From Parvibaculum sp. (GTDB lineage Bacteria; Pseudomonadota; Alphaproteobacteria; Parvibaculales; Parvibaculaceae), in contig NZQM01000119.1 in NCBI GenBank assembly GCA_002695905.1, forward strand, positions 1 to 64,000: a stretch of DNA of 64,000 nucleotides, read 5' to 3'. The first letter of the stretch is position 1; each line of letters opens with the position of its first letter. Below the pieces are notes generated by a model. The model was not told where the DNA came from. It ran no database searches and was given only the letters and a program-made list of their open reading frames with translations. The translations under genes were made by a program, and so were the position numbers. This document shows positions 9,487-17,974 of this stretch, in pieces.

Positions 9487-10050
9487 CTACTTGGTTCGGA
9501 TGAGGCTTGGTCGGCGAATGGCGTCTAAGGGCAGGATTTCTGCGGTGCTTTTGGGTGGCGGCGCATCGTGTTTTTGGGCTGGCCCTTGGTATAGTTCATG
9601 GGTCTCCCGTCGCCGATCCGGCCCCAGATAGGTCGGTGTGCGGATAAAAAAGCTTGGATTACTCACAATTGTGACCAGTCGCTCATAGAGGGTCTGCCAG
9701 GAAACGGGCTTTGCGAGATATTCTGTCACGCCGCTTGCCCGCGCTTTTTCGACATGTGCCTTTTCCAGGTGGCCGGACAACATGATGATGGGCACGTAGG
9801 GATTGGGATTGTCGGGGGCTGTGCGAATGCGATTCGTCAGTTCATACCCGTCCATGGGAGCCATGGCACCATCGGTTATGACAATGTCCGGCGCTGTTTC
9901 CATATAGAGCGCCAGACCCTTCTCACCGTCTTCAGCGATGAGAATGTCGGTGATGCTCATGGCTTCCAGAAGAGCCTGAAGCAGGGTTCGCATTTGCTCA
10001 CTGTCTTCGACGATCAAAATTCTAAGGGGGGTAAGGCTTGTTTCGGTCAT
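9487..10050 (-). CDS. CheY-like response regulator receiver protein with C-terminal extension
   Basis: RILIVEDSEQMRTLLQALL...PDIVITDGAMAPMDGYEL...PIIMLSGH...YLAKPVSWQTLYERL; C-terminal YLGPDRRRETH segment. Confidence 0.93.
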   Translation of the reverse strand: MTETSLTPLRILIVEDSEQMRTLLQALLEAMSITDILIAEDGEKGLALYMETAPDIVITDGAMAPMDGYELTNRIRTAPDNPNPYVPIIMLSGHLEKAHVEKARASGVTEYLAKPVSWQTLYERLVTIVSNPSFFIRTPTYLGPDRRRETHELYQGPAQKHDAPPPKSTAEILPLDAIRRPSLIRTK

Positions 10051-10054
10051 GGTG

Positions 10055-10594
10055 TTACCCCTCCATCATTTCGTCTGCCGCCGGCCTATCCGTGGGCTTT
10101 TGTGAAGCGTCGGATGGCTCGTCTAATCTCTTTAGGACCAGCTGCGCAAAAGCGCCTTCGGGTTCTGGTGAAAGATTGGCGACATGGTTGAGGGCTTCAA
10201 TGTGATCTTCAATTGCGGGAATGGCGTCCGGGGTCTGGTCAAAGCGCGCGCAAATTCGGGTCGCTATTTGCCCTGATAATGAACGGCTAAATGTTCCAGC
10301 AACACCGCGAATGTCATGGGCGATTTCATAGATCTTCGCCCGTGTTTCCTCGGCGCCAGATTTCCAGTCAATATAGGCGCGTTCCATATCCGAAATATGT
10401 GACAGCAGGACTTTTGTGTAATCCTGTTCCAGGACTGAAACGACATCGCTTATACGTGTCAGGATGCGGGGGTCCATGCGCATATGTGCGCCGTCGGTGA
10501 CGAGACCTTTGGTCTCGGCAATGGACGGGACGGGAACCACTTTAGGTGGTCCACCCAGAAGCGACCGTATCGCGACTTCCGACTTCTGTTGCAT
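10055..10594 (-). CDS. Hpt (histidine phosphotransfer) domain protein
   Basis: RAKIYEIAHDIRGVAGTFSRSLSGQIATRI matches the Hpt AH-x-(L/I)-(K/R)-G pattern; 4 nt from the receiver gene. Confidence 0.75.
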   Translation of the reverse strand: MQQKSEVAIRSLLGGPPKVVPVPSIAETKGLVTDGAHMRMDPRILTRISDVVSVLEQDYTKVLLSHISDMERAYIDWKSGAEETRAKIYEIAHDIRGVAGTFSRSLSGQIATRICARFDQTPDAIPAIEDHIEALNHVANLSPEPEGAFAQLVLKRLDEPSDASQKPTDRPAADEMMEG

Positions 10595-10717
10595 ACTAAA
10601 CCCTTACCCTGACTCGGAAGCATCCCCTGATCTCCCGCCGGGCATCCGAAAAGGCTAGCCGTTCAAGGTTAAAAATCTGTCGGTAAACGTGGTTGACCAG
10701 ACGTTAAGCCAGCAGCG

Positions 10718-11383
10718 TTAGTGCCCGGCCCCGGTTGGTTTTGTGGCCTGGGCAGCATCTGGACCAAAATCCTGGTCGAGGCGTGCGAGACGTTCTGCAA
10801 GCACAGCGGAGCTGTCTGCAAAAAGGTCAGCGATGCGGGAGGCGGTGCGTCGTGCGGCGTCGATTTCTGCGATGGTGCGCTCGATTTCAATCTGGCTCGC
10901 AAATTCTTCGCGTGGCGACGTGAGGTCAAGACCCTCAGCGTCGGTTGTGAGGTTTGCGACATGGAGTGCGATGGATGCGCGTTCTTCCGAGTCGAGCTTG
11001 ATCTCATAGGTGTTTCTGGCGCCATCAAGTAGGTTCATGCCGTTGTGCTCGGCCCGTTCAACCGTGCCCGAAATCGTGTTGAGCAGCGTGAGGTAGCGGT
11101 TTGCAATGAGTGCTCTGCGGCCAGTGCTTTCCGTTTCTCGCGCAGTTGCTGTTAAAAGTTCAGCTTCAACTAGAAGGTCTGCGACGACATCAATCGCCAG
11201 GATTGCCGTTTCGACTGTGTTGAGGGCGGTTGCAATCTCTGCGCCAGCCTTGGCAACTTTTTCTGGCGCGCCTGTTGCCAGACTCTTCATCACTCGGGTG
11301 ATTGCCTCGCCACTGGGGACCGCAGGAATGGTTGCCTCGGCAGGATTGCCCCGCTTGCCGACAAGTTTGCTGATAAGCCCCAT
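10718..11383 (-). CDS. flagellin-like (D0/D1 coiled-coil) domain protein
   Basis: Likely start MGLISKLVGK at 11383. LNTVETAILAIDVVADLLVEAELLTATARETESTGRRALIANRYLTLLNTISGTVERAEHNGMNLLDGA resembles the flagellin N-terminal D1 region with the NGxNLLDG motif. Confidence 0.55.
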   Translation of the reverse strand: MGLISKLVGKRGNPAEATIPAVPSGEAITRVMKSLATGAPEKVAKAGAEIATALNTVETAILAIDVVADLLVEAELLTATARETESTGRRALIANRYLTLLNTISGTVERAEHNGMNLLDGARNTYEIKLDSEERASIALHVANLTTDAEGLDLTSPREEFASQIEIERTIAEIDAARRTASRIADLFADSSAVLAERLARLDQDFGPDAAQATKPTGAGH

Positions 11384-11504
11384 ATCCGTCGTTCCTTTGC
11401 CGCCAGGGTCGATTTCCGACCAATGGCGATTTGCACTGGATAGACGGTAATTGCAGTAGAGTTTACAGTTTATGAACAAACCATCCCCTTAGGACTCAGA
11501 TTGC

Positions 11505-11981
11505 ATGCGTCTCCTCTTCCGCCTTTATCCGTTTGCACACTTCTGCCTGCGGATTTACTGGCGTTTTTCCCGACCGCTGACGGCTGGGGCCCGCGTTGTG
11601 GTGATAGACGAAAAGGACAGGGTTTTGCTTGTTCGCCACACCTATATGTCGGGTTGGTACCTGCCGGGTGGCGGTGTTGATCGAGGCGAGACCATGCGCC
11701 GAGCAGCAGAGCGGGAACTTTGGGAAGAGGTGGGGGTGACCCCAAAAGGGGATCTCCATTTCTTCGGTCTTTACGCCAATTTTGCGGAATTTAAGTCAGA
11801 CCATGTCTCTTTGTTTGTGCTGCGCTCGTTCGATATAGAGGTGCAGCCCAATAGAGAGATCGCCGAGTTTGGCTTTTTCGCTCGGGACGCTTTGCCAATA
11901 GAGACGAGCAAAGCGACGCGCGTTCGGATCCACGAAGTGATGGAAGGCTTGGCACCACCGGATCATTGGGCTGTCGACTGA
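11505..11981 (+). CDS. NUDIX hydrolase
   Basis: Nudix box GGGVDRGETMRRAAERELWEEVGV. Confidence 0.95.
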   Translation: MRLLFRLYPFAHFCLRIYWRFSRPLTAGARVVVIDEKDRVLLVRHTYMSGWYLPGGGVDRGETMRRAAERELWEEVGVTPKGDLHFFGLYANFAEFKSDHVSLFVLRSFDIEVQPNREIAEFGFFARDALPIETSKATRVRIHEVMEGLAPPDHWAVD

Positions 11982-12008
11982 CCCGGTTAGCGATTCATCC
12001 TGTTGTGC

Positions 12009-13436
12009 TTAGCCAAGAGGTTTTCGCTCTCGCCAGGGCTTTGCTTCTTCCAGCTGCGCTGCCAATCTGATCAAGGTCGCATCCTCGCCAAAGCGCCCCG
12101 TGAACATGACGCCCACTGGTAGGCCGTCCTGTGTCCAATGAAGAGGGACGGACATGGAAGGCTGGCCTGTCATGTTGAACAGGCCTGCATAGGGCATGAT
12201 TTTTCCCAGGTTCGCGAGATAGGTGCCGACATCTTCTGTCATCATGTCGAGAACGCCGAGTTTTGGCGGTGGTGTCCCAAGGACCGGGCAGAGGTAGATG
12301 TCATGGCTTTGCATGAAACGCCCCATCATGCGCCCCATCTGGTGGATAAACAGCGTCGCAGCGGCATAATCCGTGCTCGTGCGATCTTTGGCGGCATTAG
12401 CCATCAGCCAGGTAATGTGTTCCACATCATTTTCGGTGAGGCTCCGGCCGAGAGCTTCACCCCGTTGTTCCAGGGTCAGCGCGACATTGGCGCCAATGAT
12501 CGTCGCTTGGGCATTGCCCATGGCAACAGGATCAAGGGTTGGCGCTGCCTCTACGACTTCATGTCCGAGAGACTCGCAGAGCTTCGCTGTGTCCAGAATA
12601 GACTTCTCGACTTCTGGGTCTGGTTTTGTGCCATCGCTTCGTTTGGTGTTAAAGGCGATGCGCAATTTGCCCGTTGGGGCGCCGACTTCCTGCAAGAAGG
12701 GCCGCTCGGGCTCCGGCGGCAGATAGGGGTCGCCTGGGGCCATGCCAGTTGTGGCATCAAGCAGGGCGGCGCTGTCGCGCACGGTTTTGGACACGCAATG
12801 GCTGATGGACATGCCCGCCCAGCCTTCGCCTCGGTCGGGACCAGCTGGCGTGCGCCCTCTTGTGGGCTTCAATCCGAACAAGCCGCAGGCGGACGCTGGA
12901 ATGCGGATGGAGCCGCCGCCATCTGATGCATTCGCTAGCGGCAGGATGCCGGCCGCAACTGCTGCCGCGGCACCGCCTGATGAGCCGCCAGGTGAATGCT
13001 CCAGATTCCAGGGATTGTGTGTGGGGCCATAGAGACGCGGTTCAGTCGTGCCGGTGAGGCCGAGCTCCGGTGAGTTGGTTTTGCCGAACAGCACAAGGCC
13101 CGCTTCGAGGTAGCGGTCGGTAAGCGTTGTGTTGTGATCGGCTACATAGCCTTTCCAGGCACCTGAACCATAGGTTGTGACCGTGCCCTCCCAAAGCAGG
13201 TGGAGGTCTTTCAGGAGGAAAGGCACGCCTTTGAACGGTCCGTCCGGCAGGCCGTCGGATATGAGCTCGCGCGCTTCGTCATAGTGCTTCAAGACCACAG
13301 CGTTAATTTTCGGGTTGATTGCTTCGGTGCGCTCAATGGCTTCATCCAGCAGTTCTGTTGCGGTCACGTCACCTTTTGCGACACGCTCTGCCAGTCCCAG
13401 CGCATCATGGTCCTCGTATTCTTTGAAACTTCCCAT
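12009..13436 (-). CDS. amidase (amidase signature family)
   Basis: GSSGGAAAAVAAGILPLANASDGGGSIRIPASACGLFGLKPTRGR is the amidase signature. Confidence 0.96.
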   Translation of the reverse strand: MGSFKEYEDHDALGLAERVAKGDVTATELLDEAIERTEAINPKINAVVLKHYDEARELISDGLPDGPFKGVPFLLKDLHLLWEGTVTTYGSGAWKGYVADHNTTLTDRYLEAGLVLFGKTNSPELGLTGTTEPRLYGPTHNPWNLEHSPGGSSGGAAAAVAAGILPLANASDGGGSIRIPASACGLFGLKPTRGRTPAGPDRGEGWAGMSISHCVSKTVRDSAALLDATTGMAPGDPYLPPEPERPFLQEVGAPTGKLRIAFNTKRSDGTKPDPEVEKSILDTAKLCESLGHEVVEAAPTLDPVAMGNAQATIIGANVALTLEQRGEALGRSLTENDVEHITWLMANAAKDRTSTDYAAATLFIHQMGRMMGRFMQSHDIYLCPVLGTPPPKLGVLDMMTEDVGTYLANLGKIMPYAGLFNMTGQPSMSVPLHWTQDGLPVGVMFTGRFGEDATLIRLAAQLEEAKPWRERKPLG

Positions 13437-13580
13437 GGCTCTCTCCCCCTGTTTCGCGTTGGTTTTGGAGAAGCTTAGGGTGTCAGTCGCGATAAGTCAC
13501 ATTTGCGCGATGTGACGATGACTTAATGATCAAGTGCGCGCAGTGGGCGTAGGGTTTTACTGTTAGCTTGAAGGAGAAAG

Positions 13581-13919
13581 ATGATGAAACACACTCTTGC
13601 CGGATTTGTTGCCGTTGCATCCCTCGTGCTGCCGCTCAGTGCTGTGCAGGCGGCGTCAGAGTTCTCTACTGATCAATTGAGGTCACTCAACAATGACCAC
13701 ACACGCATTGTGCGACAGGCCCAGCGTGTCTGTTCTGTTGGGCCGTTTACAGGTGTTGTGAGGCGTAGCCAGAACAATGGGTGCATTGTCGGTGATGTTG
13801 AGCGTCAGGTCCGGTCAGTGGAGGATGCGAACATGCTTACCTTCCATCGGGCGCTGCCCCTGCGGTATCGCTACAGCTCAGAGCGAAGCTTTGGGCAGGT
13901 CGAGCGCTACTTCCACTAG
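13581..13919 (+). CDS. small secreted hypothetical protein
   Basis: 112 aa with a clear signal peptide (MMKHTLAGFVAVASLVLPLSAVQAAS). Confidence 0.65.
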   Translation: MMKHTLAGFVAVASLVLPLSAVQAASEFSTDQLRSLNNDHTRIVRQAQRVCSVGPFTGVVRRSQNNGCIVGDVERQVRSVEDANMLTFHRALPLRYRYSSERSFGQVERYFH

Positions 13920-13952
13920 AGCGGTTCATTCTGAATTGAATGAACCGCTCTA
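13917..13952. terminator. perfect 15-bp inverted repeat
   Basis: TAGAGCGGTTCATTC (13917-13931) / GAATGAACCGCTCTA (13938-13952), 6-nt loop TGAATT; the first TAG is the stop codon of the preceding ORF. Confidence 0.7.
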
Positions 13953-13963
13953 AAAACCTTTCT

Positions 13964-14013
13964 GGTCGCGTTTCCGGACGCTGAAGTGCTTAAACTTCTG
14001 CTGGAAGCGCTCC
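13964..14013. repeat. dispersed intergenic imperfect inverted repeat, copy D
   Basis: GCGTTTCCGGACGCTGAAGTG...CTTCTGCTGGAAGCGC; arms resemble copies at 32836, 33801 and 38286. Confidence 0.6.
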
Positions 14014-14020
14014 ACAAAAA

Positions 14021-14049
14021 AAGCCGCCGATACAAAATATCGGCGGCTT
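14021..14049. terminator. intrinsic terminator-like hairpin
   Basis: AAGCCGCCGATA (14021-14032) / TATCGGCGGCTT (14038-14049), loop CAAAA; A-rich and T-rich flanks allow bidirectional function. Confidence 0.8.
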
Positions 14050-14071
14050 TCTTGAGCGTGAAGCAAGAAGC

Positions 14072-14986
14072 TTAGATCGGTTCCCAAGTAAACACAGAGG
14101 CTGTGTTGCCGAGATCGGTCATGTCGCCCTTCATTGCGGGGAAGCCATGTGACAGAAGTGTCTCAGGTGTCCAGCCTTCAAGTCGTGTAATTCCACGGAC
14201 AGGGCGGGGTTGGCTGAAGAGAAAGACTTCGTTCCCGCGAACGGAGAAGATCTGACCGCTGACATCGCACTCAGGCGCTGAGAGGCCCACGGCGAAATTC
14301 GCCACCTGATCTGCGCGCATGGCGTTTTTCATGCGGTCCACGCGTTGGGCAGATGCTTCGTCCTTCACAGGGATGGTTGCAATCATGCGGGTCCAGGCAA
14401 AGGGTGCGATGACGTTCGAGCGAACGTTTTTCATTGCGCCTTCCATAGCGATGATACGTGAGAGACCGACAATGCCCATCTTCGCGGCGGCATAGTTTGC
14501 CTGGCCGATATTGCCAATCAGGCCCGACGTGGAGGTGAAGAGCACATAATTGCCTTCTTCCTGTTTGCGGAAATGCTCCACAGAGGCGCGGGTCATGTTG
14601 TAGGAGCCCTTCAAGTGGACCTCCAAAACAGAGTCCCAATCTTCATCAGGCATTTTGTGGAACATGCCATCACGCAGAATGCCTGCGGGGCTGATGATCG
14701 TGTGGAGGGCGCCGAACTCATCCATGGCCTGGGCGATCATATTTTCAGCGCCGCTCTTAATCGCAACACTGTCTGAGTTGACGACGGCTTCGCCACCGGC
14801 TGCTTTGATCTCGTCAGCTACCTGTTGTGCAGGACCGGCGCTGCCTTCGTCCCCGCCAGCCACGCTGCCGCCCAGATCGTTCACGACGACCTTGGCTCCC
14901 TGGCGTGCGGCGATCAGCGCGCATTCTTTCCCGATGCCGTTTGCCGCACCGGTCACGAGTACGACTTTTCCTTCAAGCAATCCCAT
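14072..14986 (-). CDS. SDR family NAD(P)-dependent oxidoreductase
   Basis: GKVVLVTGAANGIGKECALIAARQGAKVVVNDLGG...NYAAAKMGIVGLSRIIAMEG; likely start MGLLEGK at 14986. Confidence 0.94.
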   Translation of the reverse strand: MGLLEGKVVLVTGAANGIGKECALIAARQGAKVVVNDLGGSVAGGDEGSAGPAQQVADEIKAAGGEAVVNSDSVAIKSGAENMIAQAMDEFGALHTIISPAGILRDGMFHKMPDEDWDSVLEVHLKGSYNMTRASVEHFRKQEEGNYVLFTSTSGLIGNIGQANYAAAKMGIVGLSRIIAMEGAMKNVRSNVIAPFAWTRMIATIPVKDEASAQRVDRMKNAMRADQVANFAVGLSAPECDVSGQIFSVRGNEVFLFSQPRPVRGITRLEGWTPETLLSHGFPAMKGDMTDLGNTASVFTWEPI

Positions 14987-15399
14987 GTGCCATCTCCCTG
15001 TTTTGTCTTTAACCTGGCCATTGCCCAAGCGGGGCTAAATGGCTTATTCGTTGGCGCTGAAGCTACCCGAAGGGACCCTAAGGGGGCCAGCCTTTTCCCC
15101 ATTTTAAGCGTCTCCCTCTGGCCGCCGTCGCGAAACCGGTACTGGGGAAGTCGGTTTTTCTGGACGGCCTGGTTTTTCCCTGCTACCTCAGCCTCTTCGC
15201 GGTTGTTTAAGATCTGCGAATTTGAGGATGGCAAGATGATTTTGGCGAAAGCCCATTTGCGACGACGTACCGAGCGAGGGACCAAATCCCTCGATCTTTG
15301 CGTGCGCGTGCCTGCCTGCTTCTAAACGGCTGAAGACAAGTCCAGACAAGCGCCGCTCAATAGCTTGCTGTCCTATTGCCGTTTCGAAAGATTACTCCC

Positions 15400-15903
15400 A
15401 TGGTGTTCGACATCCTTCCGGAAATTCCGGCGCATGAAGCCGATATTGAAGCTCTGCACGATTTGAGTTTTGGTCCAGGGCGCTTTGCCAAGACCGCCTA
15501 CCGGATGCGCGAAGGCGTTCCGCCAGTGGCATCGTTGAGTTTTGTGGCTTTTGCTGAAATTGAGGGTGTATCGCGAATGGTCGGCAGCATTCGGTTTTCT
15601 CCCCTGGTGATTGGTGGCGCGAATGGATTGCTGCTTGGTCCTCTTGCGATGGACCCTTCGGTGCGGGGGCAAGGGGGAGGCCTGGAACTCATGCGGACTG
15701 CACTCGACGTGGCGCGTGCCGAAGGACATCAGTTTGTCATACTGGTCGGGGATGCGTCCTATTACGCGAAGGTGGGTTTTAAGCAGGTACCGCCCGGCAA
15801 AATCACCTTACCCGGGCCGGTCGATAAGAGTCGTCTGCTTTACTGTGAGCTTGAGCCTGGTGGGTTCCAGGCTGTCTCGGGGATGGTTGAGAAAGGCGCC
15901 TGA
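15400..15903 (+). CDS. GNAT family N-acetyltransferase
   Basis: LGPLAMDPSVRGQGGGLELMRTALDVARAEGHQFVILVGDASYYAKVGFKQV. Confidence 0.93.
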   Translation: MVFDILPEIPAHEADIEALHDLSFGPGRFAKTAYRMREGVPPVASLSFVAFAEIEGVSRMVGSIRFSPLVIGGANGLLLGPLAMDPSVRGQGGGLELMRTALDVARAEGHQFVILVGDASYYAKVGFKQVPPGKITLPGPVDKSRLLYCELEPGGFQAVSGMVEKGA

Positions 15904-15912
15904 GTGGAATGG

Positions 15913-17973
15913 CTATTTGCTTTCGCGCCGCCAGCCAAGAAGCAGAAAGCCGATCATTAGGGGCAGGGCAATCAATGGGGAGAGCAGTGGCACCTGTGTC
16001 ACCGCTTTTAGTACATACCCGCCATTACGGCGCAAGCCTGCCCATGCGTCACCTGCTGCGTCACGTCCTGGTCGCACGCTGCGCAATGTGGGCGCTTCGC
16101 CCAACTTGTCGACCCAGAAGGTCCCGCCGCCGCTCTCGGTAATCAGGGGTCGAAGAGGTTCTTGTGTTGAGCGCACGTCTTTAAATTCGCGAGGGTTTGC
16201 GGCGCCTACCGCGGCAACTGCCTGCAATGTGGAATCAGCCACCTGATGAAGGCCAATTTCTTCGGTAGCGATGCTTCCGGTAAATCGGCCTGGAGCGGTC
16301 TCTGATAAGGTGAGCGTCTCCGTCGTTCCTGATGGGAGGGTCACAGTGACCTGGTCTGCCTCAGACGCCATGGTCCGCCGCTCAATGGTCAGGCTCCCAT
16401 CATTGCCGGTTGCCAGAAGTCGTTCTTCTTCCAGGTCAGGTTCTTTCATGAGCCAGTGTGCCAGACGCCGCAGCATCTCTGCCTGAGGGCCACCGCCTTC
16501 AAAACCGCGTGCCCAGAGCCATGCATGGTCTGACAAGAGTTGGGCAACCCGGCCTTCACCCACTGTGTCGAGAACCATAAGCGGGCGCCCTTCAGGGCCT
16601 TCCATAACGGCGCGTCCGGAAGTTTGTGCTGCTTCAATCAGGCGAAACCAGCGGCCCCAGCTCGGCGGGCTTGTTTCACTGCCTGGAAGGGCGGCAGTGA
16701 CGGGATGTCGGCTTCCCTCTTCGGTTAGGGTGGCTCTGAAGCCTTCCTCGACAATCTGTCCCGTTGGTTGTGCTGGAAGAATACCCGCTAAGGGTGTGCG
16801 ATAGATGGAGAAGGGGGAGGCAAACGCGGGGCCTGCCGCAGCCAGCACGGCGCCCCCATTTTCCACGTAGCGAGCAACATTTCCGAGATAGACGATGGGC
16901 AGCACGCCGCGACGGCGGTAGCGATCAAATATAATGAGATCAAACTCGTCCAGCTTCGCGGAAAAGAGCTCGCGGGTTGGAAAAGCGATAAGCGATAGTT
17001 CTGTGATTGGCGTGCCGTCCTGCTTTTCAGGTGGCCGCAGAATGGTGAAGTGCACAAGGTCGACGGATGGATCGGCTTTAAGGAGATTTCGCCAGGTTCG
17101 CTCGCCGGCATGGGGTTCACCAGAGACCAGGAGCACCCGCAATCGGTCACGAATGCCGGTTAAGACCAATGTGACTTTGTTGTTCTGAGCTGTGAGTTCG
17201 TTGGGCAATGTTGCCGCGGTGATCTCCACCACATTCTCACCGCCGTGGGGAAGAGCCAGCGCGGTCGTCGTTTCCTCGCCGGGTTTGACACTTAGTTGAT
17301 TAACGCGTTCGCCGTTTAGCCGTATGTCCACGCTCACGGGGCGGGCTTGGTCACTGCCTTCCTCATCCACGCGAAAACGGATAGTGATCGGCTCGCCAAC
17401 AATACCGAACCGGGTTGCTTCCTCAACAATGAGCTTTCGATCCGCCGCATTTGGGTCTCCGACGAGGATACCATGCAAGGGCGCATCTATGCCCAGTGCT
17501 GCGAGACTGGTGGGGGTGTCGTGCACTTGCCCATCGCTCACAACAAGGACACCTGCAAGCCGTTCTCGGGGGACATCTGCGATGGCGCTGTCGAGGGCGC
17601 CGAAGAGGGCGGTGCCTCCGTCTTTTGCTGCTTTGTCGCTTTCCACAATGCGCACATCGAGATCTGCAATCAGATCCAATTGGCTCTTTAAGCGGTTCAC
17701 CGCGGTGTCGCGTGTTTCTGATCTCTCCCCAAGTTTCATGCTGGCGCTATGGTCAATGAGGACCACGGCTACATCGTCAATTGGTTCACGGTCTTCCTCT
17801 CGCAACGTCGGATTGGCGAGGAGGGCCAGTAAGACGGCGAAGGCGGCCGTGCGATAGATAGTACCCGGTGCTCGCAGCCAGGCTGCCCCCAGGATAGCGG
17901 CGAGCGCTAGAACCCCGAGGGCTGTAAGCCATATGGGTGCAATAAGCGGATCTGTGACAAGACTCCAGTTCAT
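15913..17973 (-). CDS. large membrane protein of MoxR/Bat-type cluster (VWA-like N-terminal part)
   Basis: 686 aa; N-terminal TM helices, then DVAVVLIDHSASMKLGERSETRDTAVNRLKSQL (VWA/MIDAS-like DxSxS) and a C-terminal TM helix; contiguous with DUF4159/DUF58/MoxR genes. Confidence 0.7.
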   Translation of the reverse strand: MNWSLVTDPLIAPIWLTALGVLALAAILGAAWLRAPGTIYRTAAFAVLLALLANPTLREEDREPIDDVAVVLIDHSASMKLGERSETRDTAVNRLKSQLDLIADLDVRIVESDKAAKDGGTALFGALDSAIADVPRERLAGVLVVSDGQVHDTPTSLAALGIDAPLHGILVGDPNAADRKLIVEEATRFGIVGEPITIRFRVDEEGSDQARPVSVDIRLNGERVNQLSVKPGEETTTALALPHGGENVVEITAATLPNELTAQNNKVTLVLTGIRDRLRVLLVSGEPHAGERTWRNLLKADPSVDLVHFTILRPPEKQDGTPITELSLIAFPTRELFSAKLDEFDLIIFDRYRRRGVLPIVYLGNVARYVENGGAVLAAAGPAFASPFSIYRTPLAGILPAQPTGQIVEEGFRATLTEEGSRHPVTAALPGSETSPPSWGRWFRLIEAAQTSGRAVMEGPEGRPLMVLDTVGEGRVAQLLSDHAWLWARGFEGGGPQAEMLRRLAHWLMKEPDLEEERLLATGNDGSLTIERRTMASEADQVTVTLPSGTTETLTLSETAPGRFTGSIATEEIGLHQVADSTLQAVAAVGAANPREFKDVRSTQEPLRPLITESGGGTFWVDKLGEAPTLRSVRPGRDAAGDAWAGLRRNGGYVLKAVTQVPLLSPLIALPLMIGFLLLGWRRESK

Positions 17974-17974
17974 G

